The notes under the pieces were generated by a model. It was given only the letters and a program-made list of their open reading frames with translations, searched no databases and had not been told where the DNA came from. Below, one piece after another: positions 16,317 to 24,874 of a stretch of DNA of 64,000 bases. The stretch comes from Pseudomonas sp. UBA6562. Its GTDB lineage: Bacteria; Pseudomonadota; Gammaproteobacteria; Pseudomonadales; Pseudomonadaceae. How positions within the stretch are numbered: the stretch's first letter is position 1; every line of letters starts with the position of its first letter. The DNA is taken from NCBI RefSeq assembly GCF_002434265.1, contig NZ_DJJS01000001.1, positions 339,139-403,138 of the forward strand. The letters are read 5' to 3'. The position numbers were made by a program, and so were the translations under genes.

Positions 16317-17534
16317 ATGGCGGACGTAAAAAAGGTCGTACTGGCGTATTCCGGCGGCCTTGATACTTCGGTGATTCTCAAGTGGCTGCAAGATACCTAC
16401 GACTGCGAAGTGGTGACGTTCACCGCTGACCTGGGGCAGGGCGAAGAGGTCGAACCGGCCCGCGCCAAGGCCCAGGCGATGGGCGTCAAAGAAATCTACA
16501 TCGACGACCTTCGCGAAGAATTCGTGCGCGACTTCGTCTTCCCGATGTTCCGCGCCAACACCGTATACGAAGGCGAGTACCTGCTGGGTACTTCCATCGC
16601 TCGCCCGCTGATCGCCAAGCGCCTGATCGAAATCGCCAACGAAACCGGCGCCGACGCCATTTCCCACGGCGCCACCGGCAAAGGCAACGACCAGGTGCGC
16701 TTCGAGCTGGGTGCCTACGCGCTCAAACCGGGCGTCAAAGTCATCGCCCCATGGCGTGAATGGGACCTGCTCTCGCGCGAAAAACTGATGGACTACGCCG
16801 AGAAGCACGCCATCCCGATCGAGCGCCACGGCAAGAAGAAATCGCCGTACTCGATGGACGCCAACCTGCTGCACATCTCTTATGAAGGCGGCGTTCTGGA
16901 AGACACCTGGACCGAGCACGAAGAAGACATGTGGCGCTGGAGCGTCTCTCCGGAGAACGCGCCGGACCAGGCCACCTACCTGGAACTGACCTACCGCAAT
17001 GGCGACATCGTCGCCATCGACGGCGTCGAGAAGAGCCCAGCCACCGTGTTGGCCGAGCTCAACAAGATCGGCGGCGCGAACGGCATCGGTCGTCTGGACA
17101 TCGTGGAGAACCGTTACGTGGGCATGAAGTCCCGTGGTTGCTACGAAACCCCAGGCGGCACCATCATGCTGCGCGCCCACCGCGCCATCGAGTCGATCAC
17201 CCTCGACCGTGAAGTGGCCCACCTCAAAGACGAGCTGATGCCCAAGTATGCCAGCCTGATCTACACCGGCTACTGGTGGAGCCCGGAGCGCGTCATGCTG
17301 CAGCAGATGATCGACGCCTCGCAGATGAACGTGAACGGTGTCGTGCGCCTCAAGCTGTACAAAGGCAACGTGACCGTGGTCGGCCGCAAGTCCGATGACT
17401 CGCTGTTCGATGCCAACATCGCGACCTTCGAAGAGGACGGCGGCGCCTACAATCAGGCCGACGCCGCAGGCTTCATCAAGCTCAATGCCCTGCGCATGCG
17501 CATTGCCGCGAATAAGGGTCGCTCGCTGCTCTGA
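16317..17534 (+). CDS. argG: Argininosuccinate synthase
   Basis: 405 aa. Condenses citrulline and aspartate with ATP in the penultimate arginine step. The N-type PPi loop AYSGGLDTSVILKWL is at the start, followed by DLGQGEEVEPARAKA, SHGATGKGNDQVRFELG and SPYSMDANLLHISYEGG. The start at 16317 has GGAG 8 bases upstream. An ArgR operator precedes it and a strong terminator follows. Confidence 0.98.
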   Translation: MADVKKVVLAYSGGLDTSVILKWLQDTYDCEVVTFTADLGQGEEVEPARAKAQAMGVKEIYIDDLREEFVRDFVFPMFRANTVYEGEYLLGTSIARPLIAKRLIEIANETGADAISHGATGKGNDQVRFELGAYALKPGVKVIAPWREWDLLSREKLMDYAEKHAIPIERHGKKKSPYSMDANLLHISYEGGVLEDTWTEHEEDMWRWSVSPENAPDQATYLELTYRNGDIVAIDGVEKSPATVLAELNKIGGANGIGRLDIVENRYVGMKSRGCYETPGGTIMLRAHRAIESITLDREVAHLKDELMPKYASLIYTGYWWSPERVMLQQMIDASQMNVNGVVRLKLYKGNVTVVGRKSDDSLFDANIATFEEDGGAYNQADAAGFIKLNALRMRIAANKGRSLL

Positions 17535-17553
17535 GTCGTCGCTGTTGTGCAAG

Positions 17554-17582
17554 AACCCCAGCCGATGGCTGGGGTTTTTTTT
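17554..17582 (+). terminator. Rho-independent terminator after argG
   Basis: AACCCCAGCC / GGCTGGGGTT stem with a GAT-like loop followed by an eight-T run. It probably also serves the convergent gene at 17598. Confidence 0.93.
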
Positions 17583-17597
17583 GCCCTTCGCTTCACC

Positions 17598-18047
17598 TCA
17601 ATAGCCGGACGGGACCATGTTCGGGCTAAGTACCAAGCAGACACGCCTGCGCTTTTCGAGATCATAGATGACCCAGGCGCGTTCCTGGTCCAGTTCCTGA
17701 ACCATGGCTTTGAGTAAGCGCTGCTCGATTTCTCGTTGGGTGTCGGTGCCCGATAGCGCCAGGGTCAACGGCGGCTCGACTGGCGCGAAGGACAGGATGC
17801 CCGGCGCCATGGCGACGACTGTAGGCGAAGTGGGCCGGGGAGCAGGTTTCCACAGCGAGCGGTAGTTGAAGTTGAGGGTGAGGAAGAACAGCACGGTCAG
17901 GAAGAAAGGGAATCCGACCAGGAACCAGGTATAGATGTATTGGCTTTCGCGGCTCAGGAACGGCAGCGACGCCAGCGCCGAGGCTTCGATGATTCCAGCG
18001 AAGATGGCGATGATGGACAGTGGGCTGATGGGATCTGTCTTGTTCAT
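17598..18047 (-). CDS. Hypothetical two-helix membrane protein
   Basis: 149 aa, family not recognised. Two hydrophobic helices: residues about 10-30 (SIIAIFAGIIEASALASLPF) and 40-60 (WFLVGFPFFLTVLFFLTL). A Pro-rich linker (KPAPRPTSPT) and a soluble C-terminal part follow, the latter with EIEQRLLKAMVQELDQERAWVIYDLEKRRRVCLVLSP. It is convergent with argG. The soluble part could sense or bind something, but nothing specific can be said. Confidence 0.75.
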   Translation of the reverse strand: MNKTDPISPLSIIAIFAGIIEASALASLPFLSRESQYIYTWFLVGFPFFLTVLFFLTLNFNYRSLWKPAPRPTSPTVVAMAPGILSFAPVEPPLTLALSGTDTQREIEQRLLKAMVQELDQERAWVIYDLEKRRRVCLVLSPNMVPSGY

Positions 18048-18355
18048 GGCGGCGGTGTCTGCAAGGGCTTTTAAGCTATCTACGCTTGCCCGGCACGGAT
18101 TGACACCTGGGCGACTTCCCTATGTTCGTGTCAAGCAGACCCTTCGCGACATTTGGGTACCCTTGGGTCTTGCCGTTGTACAAGCCTGTTGTGCCAACCA
18201 ATAGTGTTTAAATTTCTAACAAAATGTAGGAATTTTCCTTACTTGCTGTAGGCCTGATCCTGGCGGTCATTACTGGCCGGACAGCATGGATTCCTGGAGT
18301 TAGTCTTGCTCGTTATTGCGCTTCTCTAATTCAACAACGAGTAGATGGATATCGC
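18048..18355. promoter_or_regulatory. 308-base divergent intergenic region with inverted repeat
   Basis: Lies between the divergent membrane-protein gene and the response regulator gene. It contains a perfect 7-base inverted repeat TTGACAC (18100-18106) / GTGTCAA (18128-18134) with a 21-base spacer, an AT-rich stretch at 18200-18240, and no ORF of note. The repeat is a candidate operator. Confidence 0.4.
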
Positions 18356-18979
18356 ATGAACAAAGTGCTGATCGTGGACGATCACCCGGTCATTCGTCTG
18401 GCCGTACGCATGTTGATGGAGCGGCATGGGTACGACGTCGTCGCAGAAACCGACAATGGGGTCGATGCGCTGCAACTCACCCGGGACCTGCTGCCCGACA
18501 TCGTCATTCTCGATATCGGTATTCCCAAGCTCGACGGGCTCGAGGTCATCGCCCGAATGAAGGCCTTGAGCCCTGAGAGCAAGGTGCTGGTGCTGACCTC
18601 GCAATCGCCTGGGCATTTCTCCATGCGTTGCATGCAGGCAGGAGCTGCCGGCTACGTCTGCAAGCAACAGGAACTGACGGAGTTGTTGAGCGCGATCAAG
18701 GCGGTTTTGTCGGGTTACAGCTACTTCCCCAACCAGGCCATTCACACTACGCGTAGTCCCGGAGGCGGCAGCGAATCGGAGATGGTCCAGCGACTGTCCA
18801 GTCGCGAGATGATGGTATTGCAACAGTTGGCTAAAGGCCGATCCAACAAAGAGATTGCCGACAGCATGTTTCTCAGCAACAAGACGGTAAGCACCTACAA
18901 GAGCCGCCTATTGTTCAAGCTCAATGCTCGCTCGTTGGTCGATCTGATCGAGCTTGCCCAGCGCCATAGCCTGGTCTGA
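18356..18979 (+). CDS. NarL/FixJ-type response regulator (receiver + LuxR HTH)
   Basis: 207 aa. Receiver domain residues 1-115: acidic pair Asp8/Asp9, phosphoacceptor Asp53 (ILDIGIPKLDG), Thr in VLTSQS, Lys in CKQQE. C-terminal LuxR HTH: RLSSREMMVLQQLAKGRSNKEIADSMFLSNKTVSTYKSRL. No sensor kinase gene adjoins it. It resembles the Pseudomonas ErdR/EvgA-like regulators, some of which control acetate and alcohol oxidation genes; the exact orthologue is not certain. Confidence 0.9.
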   Translation: MNKVLIVDDHPVIRLAVRMLMERHGYDVVAETDNGVDALQLTRDLLPDIVILDIGIPKLDGLEVIARMKALSPESKVLVLTSQSPGHFSMRCMQAGAAGYVCKQQELTELLSAIKAVLSGYSYFPNQAIHTTRSPGGGSESEMVQRLSSREMMVLQQLAKGRSNKEIADSMFLSNKTVSTYKSRLLFKLNARSLVDLIELAQRHSLV

Positions 18980-19018
18980 TCGAAACGCCAAGGGCGGCCT
19001 GGGCAGGGTCGACGACCG

Positions 19019-19192
19019 TCAAAAGTCGTAGTCGAAGTCCGTAAGCTGCCGCTGCAATCGCCGCTCTTCGAGCAGGTTGTCGATGGTCCGGCGTCTGCTC
19101 AGATTGATTTTCGCTTGCTCGATGGGAGCAGGCGCTTCCTCTTCGGCGGTGAAGTCGTCATCGAGCAGGTCGTCGTCTTTATCGGTACTCAT
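19019..19192 (-). CDS. Small acidic conserved Pseudomonas protein (57 aa)
   Basis: 57-codon frame with GGAG 6 bases before the ATG. Product begins MSTDKDDDLLDDDFTAEEE, turns basic in the middle (INLSRRRTIDNLLEERRLQRQ) and ends DFDYDF. The layout (acidic N-terminus, amphipathic helix, acidic-aromatic end) resembles a small Pseudomonas protein of unknown function often found beside nth. It is convergent with the response regulator gene, with a 39-base gap. Function unknown. Confidence 0.75.
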   Translation of the reverse strand: MSTDKDDDLLDDDFTAEEEAPAPIEQAKINLSRRRTIDNLLEERRLQRQLTDFDYDF

Positions 19193-19297
19193 CCATCACT
19201 CCACGGCATAAGGGGCCAATGGCCGTCCTTATAGCGAGAATGCGGAGTGCGGTAAAAAAGATTTTTTCAATCAACAGCGCAGGTAGTTTCTATTGCT

Positions 19298-19936
19298 TCA
19301 ATCGTCAGAGCTTTTGTGCTTGTACTCGCACAGGTCCTCGATTCGACAGCTACCGCAACGCGGCTTGCGCGCCTGGCACACGTAGCGGCCGTGCAGGATC
19401 AGCCAGTGATGGGCATCGAGCAGATAGGCCTTGGGCACGAACTTGACCAGCTTCTGTTCAACTTCCACTACGTTCTTTCCCGGCGCAATACCGGTGCGGT
19501 TGCTGACCCGAAAAATATGCGTGTCCACCGCCATGGCTGGCTGGCGAAAGGCCGTGTTCAGCACCACGTTGGCCGTTTTACGACCCACGCCTGGTAGCGC
19601 CTCCAAGGCCTCGCGGGTTTCAGGCACCTGACTGCCATGCCGTTCGACCAGCAGGCGGCAGGTCTCTATCACGTTCTTGGCCTTGCTGTTGTACAAGCCA
19701 ATGGTCTTGATGTACTGGCTCAAGCCCTCTACGCCCAAGGCGTGGATCGCTTCAGGCGTATTGGCGACTGGGTAAAGGCGAGCGGTCGCCTTGTTGACGC
19801 CCACATCGGTCGACTGCGCCGACAGGATCACGGCAATCAGCAACTCGAACGGCGTGGTGTAGGCCAGTTCGGTTTTGGGTTCGGGGTTGTCTTCATGCAG
19901 CCTGCGAAAGATTTCCAGGCGTTTGGTCGCGTTCAT
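19298..19936 (-). CDS. nth: Endonuclease III
   Basis: 212 aa bifunctional DNA glycosylase/AP lyase for oxidised pyrimidines. The helix-hairpin-helix LPGVGRKTANVV holds the catalytic Lys; the catalytic Asp is in AVDTHIFRV. The [4Fe-4S] pattern C-x6-C-x2-C-x5-C occurs at the C-terminus (VCQARKPRCGSCRIEDLCEY). The start MNATKRLEIF is at 19936; the frame extends upstream without a ribosome site. It lies 114 bases downstream of metG, same strand. Confidence 0.97.
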   Translation of the reverse strand: MNATKRLEIFRRLHEDNPEPKTELAYTTPFELLIAVILSAQSTDVGVNKATARLYPVANTPEAIHALGVEGLSQYIKTIGLYNSKAKNVIETCRLLVERHGSQVPETREALEALPGVGRKTANVVLNTAFRQPAMAVDTHIFRVSNRTGIAPGKNVVEVEQKLVKFVPKAYLLDAHHWLILHGRYVCQARKPRCGSCRIEDLCEYKHKSSDD

Positions 19937-20050
19937 GGTTCCGTCGATGGCGTGGCGATGTCCGTGTCGGGCGCGCAAGCCGGCGGACGTCGTATTGAAC
20001 GATGAGGGTACTGGCCAGGCGTTCGCGCCGTGACCAGTACCGGCCAAGAG

Positions 20051-22090
20051 TCACTTGATGCGTTGGCCTGGTTTGGCGCCGCTGTCAGGGCTGAGCAGAT
20101 AGATTTCCGTGCCACCAGGGCCTGCGGCCATGACCATGCCTTCGGACACGCCGAAGCGCATTTTCCGCGGTTTGAGATTGGCGACCATCATGGTCAGCCG
20201 GCCTTCGAGCTGGCTTGGGTCCGGATAGGCGGACTTGATCCCGGAAAACACGTTACGTTGCTCGTCACCGATATCCAGGGTCAGACGCAATAGCTTGTCG
20301 GCGCCTTCGACCGCCTCGGCCTTGACGATCAGCGCGACGCGCAGGTCTACCGCATCGAAAGTATCGAATTCGATCTGCGCGGCCAGCGGGTCTTTCTTCA
20401 GCTCGCCGTTGCCGGTCGCGGCTTCGGCGTTGGCGGCAGCCAGGTCTTCCTGGCTGGCCGCGACCATCGCCTCGACCTTGGTCGGCTCGATACGGCTCAT
20501 CAAGGGCTTGAAGACATTGAGCTGGTGGTTTTCCAGGCGCGAGCCCAGATCGTTCCAGCGCAGCGGCGGCACATTGAGGAAGGCTTCAGCGTCGGCGGCC
20601 AGCAGCGGCAACACCGGCTTGAGGAAGATCACCAGTTGGCGGAACAGATTGATGCCCTGCGCACAAATGGCTTGGACTTCAGCCTGCTTGCCTTCCTGCT
20701 TGGCCAGCGCCCAAGGTGCCTGCTCGGCGATCCAGGCATTGGCGCGGTCGGCCAGTGCCATGATTTCGCGCATGGCACGGGCGAAATCGCGGTGTTCGTA
20801 GGCCTCGGTGATCGACGCCGTGGCGTTGGCGAACGCCTCGGTCAGCGCCGGTGCGGCATCGCCGGCCACCAGCATGCCGTCGTTGCCCTTGTGGATGAAG
20901 CCTGCACAGCGGCTGGCGATGTTGACCACCTTGCCCACCAGGTCGGAGTTGACCTTCTGCACGAAGTCTTCGAGGTTCAAATCGAGGTCGTCCACCCCGC
21001 GGCCCAGCTTGGCCGCGTAGTAATAACGCAGGTATTCGGGGGCCAGGTGGTCCAGGTAGGTGCGGGCCTTGATGAAGGTGCCGCGCGATTTGGACATCTT
21101 CGCCCCGTTGACCGTCAGGTAGCCGTGCACGTTGACCGCCGTCGGCTTGCGCAGGCCGGCGCCTTCGAGCATGGCGGGCCAGAACAGGGCGTGGAAATTG
21201 ACGATGTCCTTGCCGATGAAGTGGTACAGCTCGGCCGTGGAATCGGCGCCCCAGAACGCATCGAAATCGAGCTCCGGGCGGCGCGCGCAGAGGTTCTTGA
21301 AACTGGCCATGTAGCCGATCGGCGCATCCAGCCAGACATAGAAGAACTTGCCGGGCTCGCCTGGAATCTCGAAGCCGAAATACGGCGCGTCGCGGGAAAT
21401 GTCCCATTCCTGCAGGCCGGCATCGAGCCATTCGGACAGCTTGTTGGCGACCGCATCCTGCAAGGTGCCGCTGCGCGTCCATTGCTCGAGCATCGACTGG
21501 AAGTCGGGCAGCTTGAAGAAGAAGTGTTGGGAGTCGCGCAGTTCGGGCGTGGCGCCGGAAATGGCCGACTTCGGGTTTTTCAGTTCGGTAGGCGCATAAG
21601 TGGCGCCGCACTTTTCGCAGTTGTCGCCGTACTGGTCGTCGGCAGCGCATTTGGGGCAGGTGCCCTTGATGAACCGGTCGGCGAGGAACATGCCTTTTTC
21701 AGGGTCGAAATACTGCGTGACCGAGCGCGTGGCGATGTGTCCGGCGTTTTTCAGGCGGGTATAGACCCAGGCCGAAAGTTCACGGTTCTCTTCGCAATGC
21801 GTGGAATGGAAGTTGTCGAAATCGACCAGAAAATCGGCGAAGTCGCCACTGTGCTCGGCCTGGACATTGGCGATCAGTTGCTCGGGCGTAATGCCTTCCT
21901 TCTCGGCGCGCAACATGATGGCCGAACCGTGCGCGTCGTCGGCGCAGACATAGATGCACTGGTTGCCGCGCATCTTCTGGAAGCGCACCCACATGTCCGT
22001 CTGGATGTACTCGAGCATATGGCCAAGGTGGATCGAACCGTTGGCATATGGCAAGGCGCTGGTGACTAGGATCTGACGTGGCTCGGACAT
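20051..22090 (-). CDS. metG: Methionyl-tRNA synthetase
   Basis: 679 aa class I synthetase. HIGH-type motif in ALPYANGSIHLGHMLEY, zinc knuckle cysteines in CPKCAADDQYGDNCEKCG, KMSKS motif in GAKMSKSRGTF, anticodon-binding helices, and a C-terminal tRNA-binding EMAP-like domain (FDTFDAVDLRVALIVKAEAVEGADKLL) that makes the enzyme dimeric. I chose the start MSEPRQILVTSALPYANG (22090) over a longer in-frame ATG at 22180. Divergent from apbC. Confidence 0.98.
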   Translation of the reverse strand: MSEPRQILVTSALPYANGSIHLGHMLEYIQTDMWVRFQKMRGNQCIYVCADDAHGSAIMLRAEKEGITPEQLIANVQAEHSGDFADFLVDFDNFHSTHCEENRELSAWVYTRLKNAGHIATRSVTQYFDPEKGMFLADRFIKGTCPKCAADDQYGDNCEKCGATYAPTELKNPKSAISGATPELRDSQHFFFKLPDFQSMLEQWTRSGTLQDAVANKLSEWLDAGLQEWDISRDAPYFGFEIPGEPGKFFYVWLDAPIGYMASFKNLCARRPELDFDAFWGADSTAELYHFIGKDIVNFHALFWPAMLEGAGLRKPTAVNVHGYLTVNGAKMSKSRGTFIKARTYLDHLAPEYLRYYYAAKLGRGVDDLDLNLEDFVQKVNSDLVGKVVNIASRCAGFIHKGNDGMLVAGDAAPALTEAFANATASITEAYEHRDFARAMREIMALADRANAWIAEQAPWALAKQEGKQAEVQAICAQGINLFRQLVIFLKPVLPLLAADAEAFLNVPPLRWNDLGSRLENHQLNVFKPLMSRIEPTKVEAMVAASQEDLAAANAEAATGNGELKKDPLAAQIEFDTFDAVDLRVALIVKAEAVEGADKLLRLTLDIGDEQRNVFSGIKSAYPDPSQLEGRLTMMVANLKPRKMRFGVSEGMVMAAGPGGTEIYLLSPDSGAKPGQRIK

Positions 22091-22246
22091 GGTGGCTCGG
22101 CTACTTATCTGCTTTGAATGACGAAAAGTTGATCGGCCACTATAAAGTGCCAGGCGATATATTTCACCCCGCGTGCACATCTGCTGACGATTGACGGGTT
22201 AGCATAGCCCCCTCGATCCATTGACTGTCTTGCAGCGGGAGCCTCC

Positions 22247-23341
22247 ATGAGTGCCGTCACACGTGCCGCAGTAGAAGATGTACTGCGCCAGTACACCGAC
22301 CCCTATCTGAATCAAGATCCGCTCAGCGCCGGTTGCGTGAGGGCCATCGACATCGACGGTGGCCGCGTCGGCGTGCGACTGCAGTTGGGGTACGCCGCTG
22401 GGCTGTTCGTCCAGGGCTGGGCGCAGGTGCTGTCCACCGCCCTCGAACACATCGAGGGTGTCGAGCAGGCGTCGGTCAGCGTCGATTGCGTCATTGCGCC
22501 GCACAAGGCCCAGGCCCAGGTGCCGGGCATGAGCAACGTCAAGAACATCATCGCCGTGGCCTCCGGCAAGGGTGGGGTGGGCAAGTCGACGACCGCGGCC
22601 AACCTGGCGTTGGCCTTGGCGCGCGAGGGCGCTCGGGTAGGCATTCTAGACGCCGACATCTACGGGCCCAGCCAAGGCATCATGTTCGGCATCGCCGAGG
22701 GCACGCGGCCCCAGGTGCGTGAGCAGAAATGGTTCGTGCCGATCAAGGCCCATGGCGTCGAAGTCATGTCGATGGCGTTCCTGACCGACGAGAACACGCC
22801 GATGGTCTGGCGTGGCCCGATGGTCTCGGGCGCGCTATTGCAGTTGGTGACGCAAACCGCCTGGGACGATCTCGACTACCTGGTCATCGACATGCCGCCG
22901 GGCACGGGCGACATCCAGCTGACCTTGGCGCAGAAGGTGCCGGTGGCCGGCTCGGTGATCGTGACCACACCCCAGGATCTGGCCTTGCTCGATGCCAAGA
23001 AGGGCGTGGAGATGTTCCGCAAGGTCAACATACCGGTGCTGGGCGTGGTCGAGAACATGGCCGTGCACATCTGCTCGAACTGCGGCCATGCCGAACACCT
23101 GTTCGGCGAAGGTGGCGGTGAGAAGCTCGCCAGCCATTACGATGTCGACCTGTTGGCTTCGCTGCCTTTGTCGATGCTGATCCGCGAGCAGGCCGACAAT
23201 GGCAAACCCACGGCCATCGCCGAGCCGGACAGCCAGATAGCCCTGGTGTACCAGGAGCTGGCACGTTCGGTGGGCGCGCGTATCGCCCGGCAGGCGAGCG
23301 TCGCACCGGCCATGCCGAACATCACCGTCAGCGACGACTGA
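22247..23341 (+). CDS. apbC: Iron-sulfur cluster carrier ATPase ApbC (Mrp family)
   Basis: 364 aa. N-terminal MIP18/DUF59-like domain (residues about 1-90), then a deviant Walker A SGKGGVGKSTTAANLALAL, Walker B region YLVIDMPPGTGDIQL, and CxxC in HICSNCGHAEHLFG, which binds the cluster between two subunits. The family transfers [4Fe-4S] clusters to apo-proteins. It starts 156 bases from the divergent metG. A long hairpin and then a bidirectional terminator follow. Confidence 0.95.
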   Translation: MSAVTRAAVEDVLRQYTDPYLNQDPLSAGCVRAIDIDGGRVGVRLQLGYAAGLFVQGWAQVLSTALEHIEGVEQASVSVDCVIAPHKAQAQVPGMSNVKNIIAVASGKGGVGKSTTAANLALALAREGARVGILDADIYGPSQGIMFGIAEGTRPQVREQKWFVPIKAHGVEVMSMAFLTDENTPMVWRGPMVSGALLQLVTQTAWDDLDYLVIDMPPGTGDIQLTLAQKVPVAGSVIVTTPQDLALLDAKKGVEMFRKVNIPVLGVVENMAVHICSNCGHAEHLFGEGGGEKLASHYDVDLLASLPLSMLIREQADNGKPTAIAEPDSQIALVYQELARSVGARIARQASVAPAMPNITVSDD

Positions 23342-23347
23342 TCCAAA

Positions 23348-23382
23348 CCCTTGCAGCGGCACTACCGCTGCCGCTGCAAGGG
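23348..23382. other. Perfect 13-base stem-loop after apbC
   Basis: CCCTTGCAGCGGC (23348-23360) is perfectly complementary to GCCGCTGCAAGGG (23370-23382) around a 9-base loop. It begins 7 bases after the apbC stop and is followed 20 bases later by a separate classic terminator. It may stabilise the 3' end of the apbC mRNA, or may be a degenerate repeat-family copy. Confidence 0.6.
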
Positions 23383-23401
23383 TCGCCTGTATCGCGCCCA
23401 T

Positions 23402-23429
23402 AAAAAAACCCGCCGAGGCGGGTTTTTTC
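23402..23429. terminator. Bidirectional rho-independent terminator (apbC / csp)
   Basis: A-run, ACCCGCC / GGCGGGT stem with GAG-like loop, T-run; lies between convergent apbC and the cold-shock gene. Confidence 0.93.
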
Positions 23430-23451
23430 GAAGCGAGGAAGCGAACTCGAC

Positions 23452-23661
23452 TTAGGCGAGTTGTACTTCTTCAGCCTGCATGCCTTTCTGGCCGCGGGTA
23501 GCGACGAAAGTAACAGCTTGGCCTTCTTTCAGGGTTTTGAAGCCGTCAGCTTGGATGGCTTTGAAGTGCACGAACAGGTCATCGCCCGATTGCGGGGTGA
23601 TGAAGCCGTAGCCTTTCTCATCGTTGAACCACTTAACAGTACCGTTTTGACGGTTGGACAT
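23452..23661 (-). CDS. Cold-shock-domain protein (CspA family)
   Basis: 69 aa, one OB-fold. RNP1 KGYGFITP and RNP2 LFVHFKAI are intact, and the start NGTVKWFNDEKGYGF is characteristic. It binds single-stranded nucleic acid and acts as an RNA chaperone. GGAGAC lies 7-12 bases before the ATG (SNRQNGTV). Pseudomonas has several paralogues, and I cannot tell which this is or whether it is cold-induced. Confidence 0.95.
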   Translation of the reverse strand: MSNRQNGTVKWFNDEKGYGFITPQSGDDLFVHFKAIQADGFKTLKEGQAVTFVATRGQKGMQAEEVQLA

Positions 23662-23985
23662 GTGTCTGTCTCCTTGGACAAAGTTGATTTCGGCACAGGA
23701 AACGCCCCGGCCGGACTGAGTGCAAAGAGTAGGAAAATTCAGCGATGGGCCGATGGAAATCGTGCATCAAACTAGAGATTCTCGGTGTCACGTGCAGCAC
23801 AGTGGCGACACCTTAACCCACTTTCCACAGCCTGCCAATGGTCTAGATGCGCATTGCATCGATTCAGCTCGACCGACGGCCCAAGCCGCGCCGTACAAGG
23901 GGCCTGGACCGGGAACTTTAACCCTGGCGCCGGGACCGGTAAGATGCGCCTCTCGTTTTCTTTCGTATTTTCAGGACACCCCGCC
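23662..23985. promoter_or_regulatory. 324-base divergent region, csp leader and dcd promoter
   Basis: Separates the divergent csp and dcd genes. The csp side probably holds a long untranslated leader, as is usual for the family. An inverted repeat GGTGTC (23784-23789) / GACACC (23807-23812) lies near the middle. A GGGACCGG-N-AAGATGCG stretch just before dcd looks like part of its promoter. No gene is visible. Confidence 0.4.
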
Positions 23986-24552
23986 ATGAGCATCAAATCG
24001 GATAAGTGGATTCGCCGCATGGCACAGGAGCACGGCATGATCGAGCCGTTCGTCGAGCGCCAGATGCGCGGCGAGGAAGACAGCCGGGTGATTTCCTTCG
24101 GCGTTTCCAGCTACGGCTACGACGTGCGCTGCGCCGACGAATTCAAGGTCTTCACCAACATCAATTCGGCCACCGTCGATCCGAAAAACTTCGATGCCGG
24201 CAGCTTCGTCGACATCAAGAGCGACGTTTGCATCATCCCGCCCAACTCGTTCGCCCTGGCGCGTACCGTCGAATACTTCCGCATCCCGCGCAACGTGCTG
24301 ACCATCTGCCTGGGCAAAAGCACCTATGCGCGTTGCGGCATCATCGTCAACGTCACGCCGTTGGAGCCGGAATGGGAAGGGCACGTGACCCTGGAATTCT
24401 CCAACACCACCACGCTGCCGGCGAAGATCTACGCCAACGAAGGCGTGGCGCAAATGCTCTTCCTCGAATCGGATGAGGAATGCGAAGTGTCCTACAAAGA
24501 CCGTGGCGGCAAGTACCAGGGGCAGCGTGGCGTCACATTGCCACGTACCTGA
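23986..24552 (+). CDS. dcd: dCTP deaminase
   Basis: 188 aa. Deaminates dCTP to dUTP in thymidylate supply. Conserved SSYGYDVRCADEF near the start, the substrate-binding GKSTYARCGIIVNVTPLEPEWEGHVTLEFSN with catalytic Glu, and the C-terminal GKYQGQRGVTLP that closes over the nucleotide. The start at 23986 (MSIKSDKWIRRM) has AGGA 10 bases upstream. Length and core motif fit the Pseudomonas-type enzyme rather than dUTPase. Confidence 0.96.
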   Translation: MSIKSDKWIRRMAQEHGMIEPFVERQMRGEEDSRVISFGVSSYGYDVRCADEFKVFTNINSATVDPKNFDAGSFVDIKSDVCIIPPNSFALARTVEYFRIPRNVLTICLGKSTYARCGIIVNVTPLEPEWEGHVTLEFSNTTTLPAKIYANEGVAQMLFLESDEECEVSYKDRGGKYQGQRGVTLPRT

Positions 24553-24652
24553 GCCCGACAAGCTGCGGGAATTGTTTCCAAGATAGGCACTCCAAACAGT
24601 CAGTAACGCTGCGGGCGCATAACGCGCCGCAGCGCTTCGACAGGAGAAGCCT

Positions 24653-24868
24653 ATGAAACTTCACGCTGCCGTCAGCGCCAAGCTGGCAGGACTTCAACCC
24701 AACCAGATTGGCGCACCTGTCTGGTCGCTCCTCGCCCACCCGCCCGTGCCGCCCATGCCGCATTACCTCGGTGGCATACCTGGCCAGCCCGATCCCGATT
24801 TCCCTCAGCCGCAAGAACCCGGTGAGCCGACCGTACCCGACGAGCCGCCACCCACGCCTGTTGCCTGA
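24653..24868 (+). CDS. Small proline-rich hypothetical protein (71 aa)
   Basis: Supported by AGGAG 8 bases before the ATG and codon use like the neighbours. The N-terminal 20 residues are ordinary (KLHAAVSAKLAGLQPNQIG); the rest is Pro/Glu-rich and probably disordered (PPVPPMPHY, FPQPQEPGEP, PDEPPPTPVA). No signal peptide or known domain. It is convergent with the pdeM-like gene, with only 6 bases between stops. Function unknown. Confidence 0.65.
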   Translation: MKLHAAVSAKLAGLQPNQIGAPVWSLLAHPPVPPMPHYLGGIPGQPDPDFPQPQEPGEPTVPDEPPPTPVA

Positions 24869-24874
24869 TCGGGT

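Noticed and set aside
18356..18979. Two-component pair with a neighbouring kinase
   Set aside because: No histidine kinase motifs in any adjacent gene; the membrane protein at 17598 lacks H-box and ATPase motifs.
24653..24868. Signal-peptide or bacteriocin precursor reading of the Pro-rich peptide
   Set aside because: No hydrophobic core, no double-Gly leader and no modification genes nearby.
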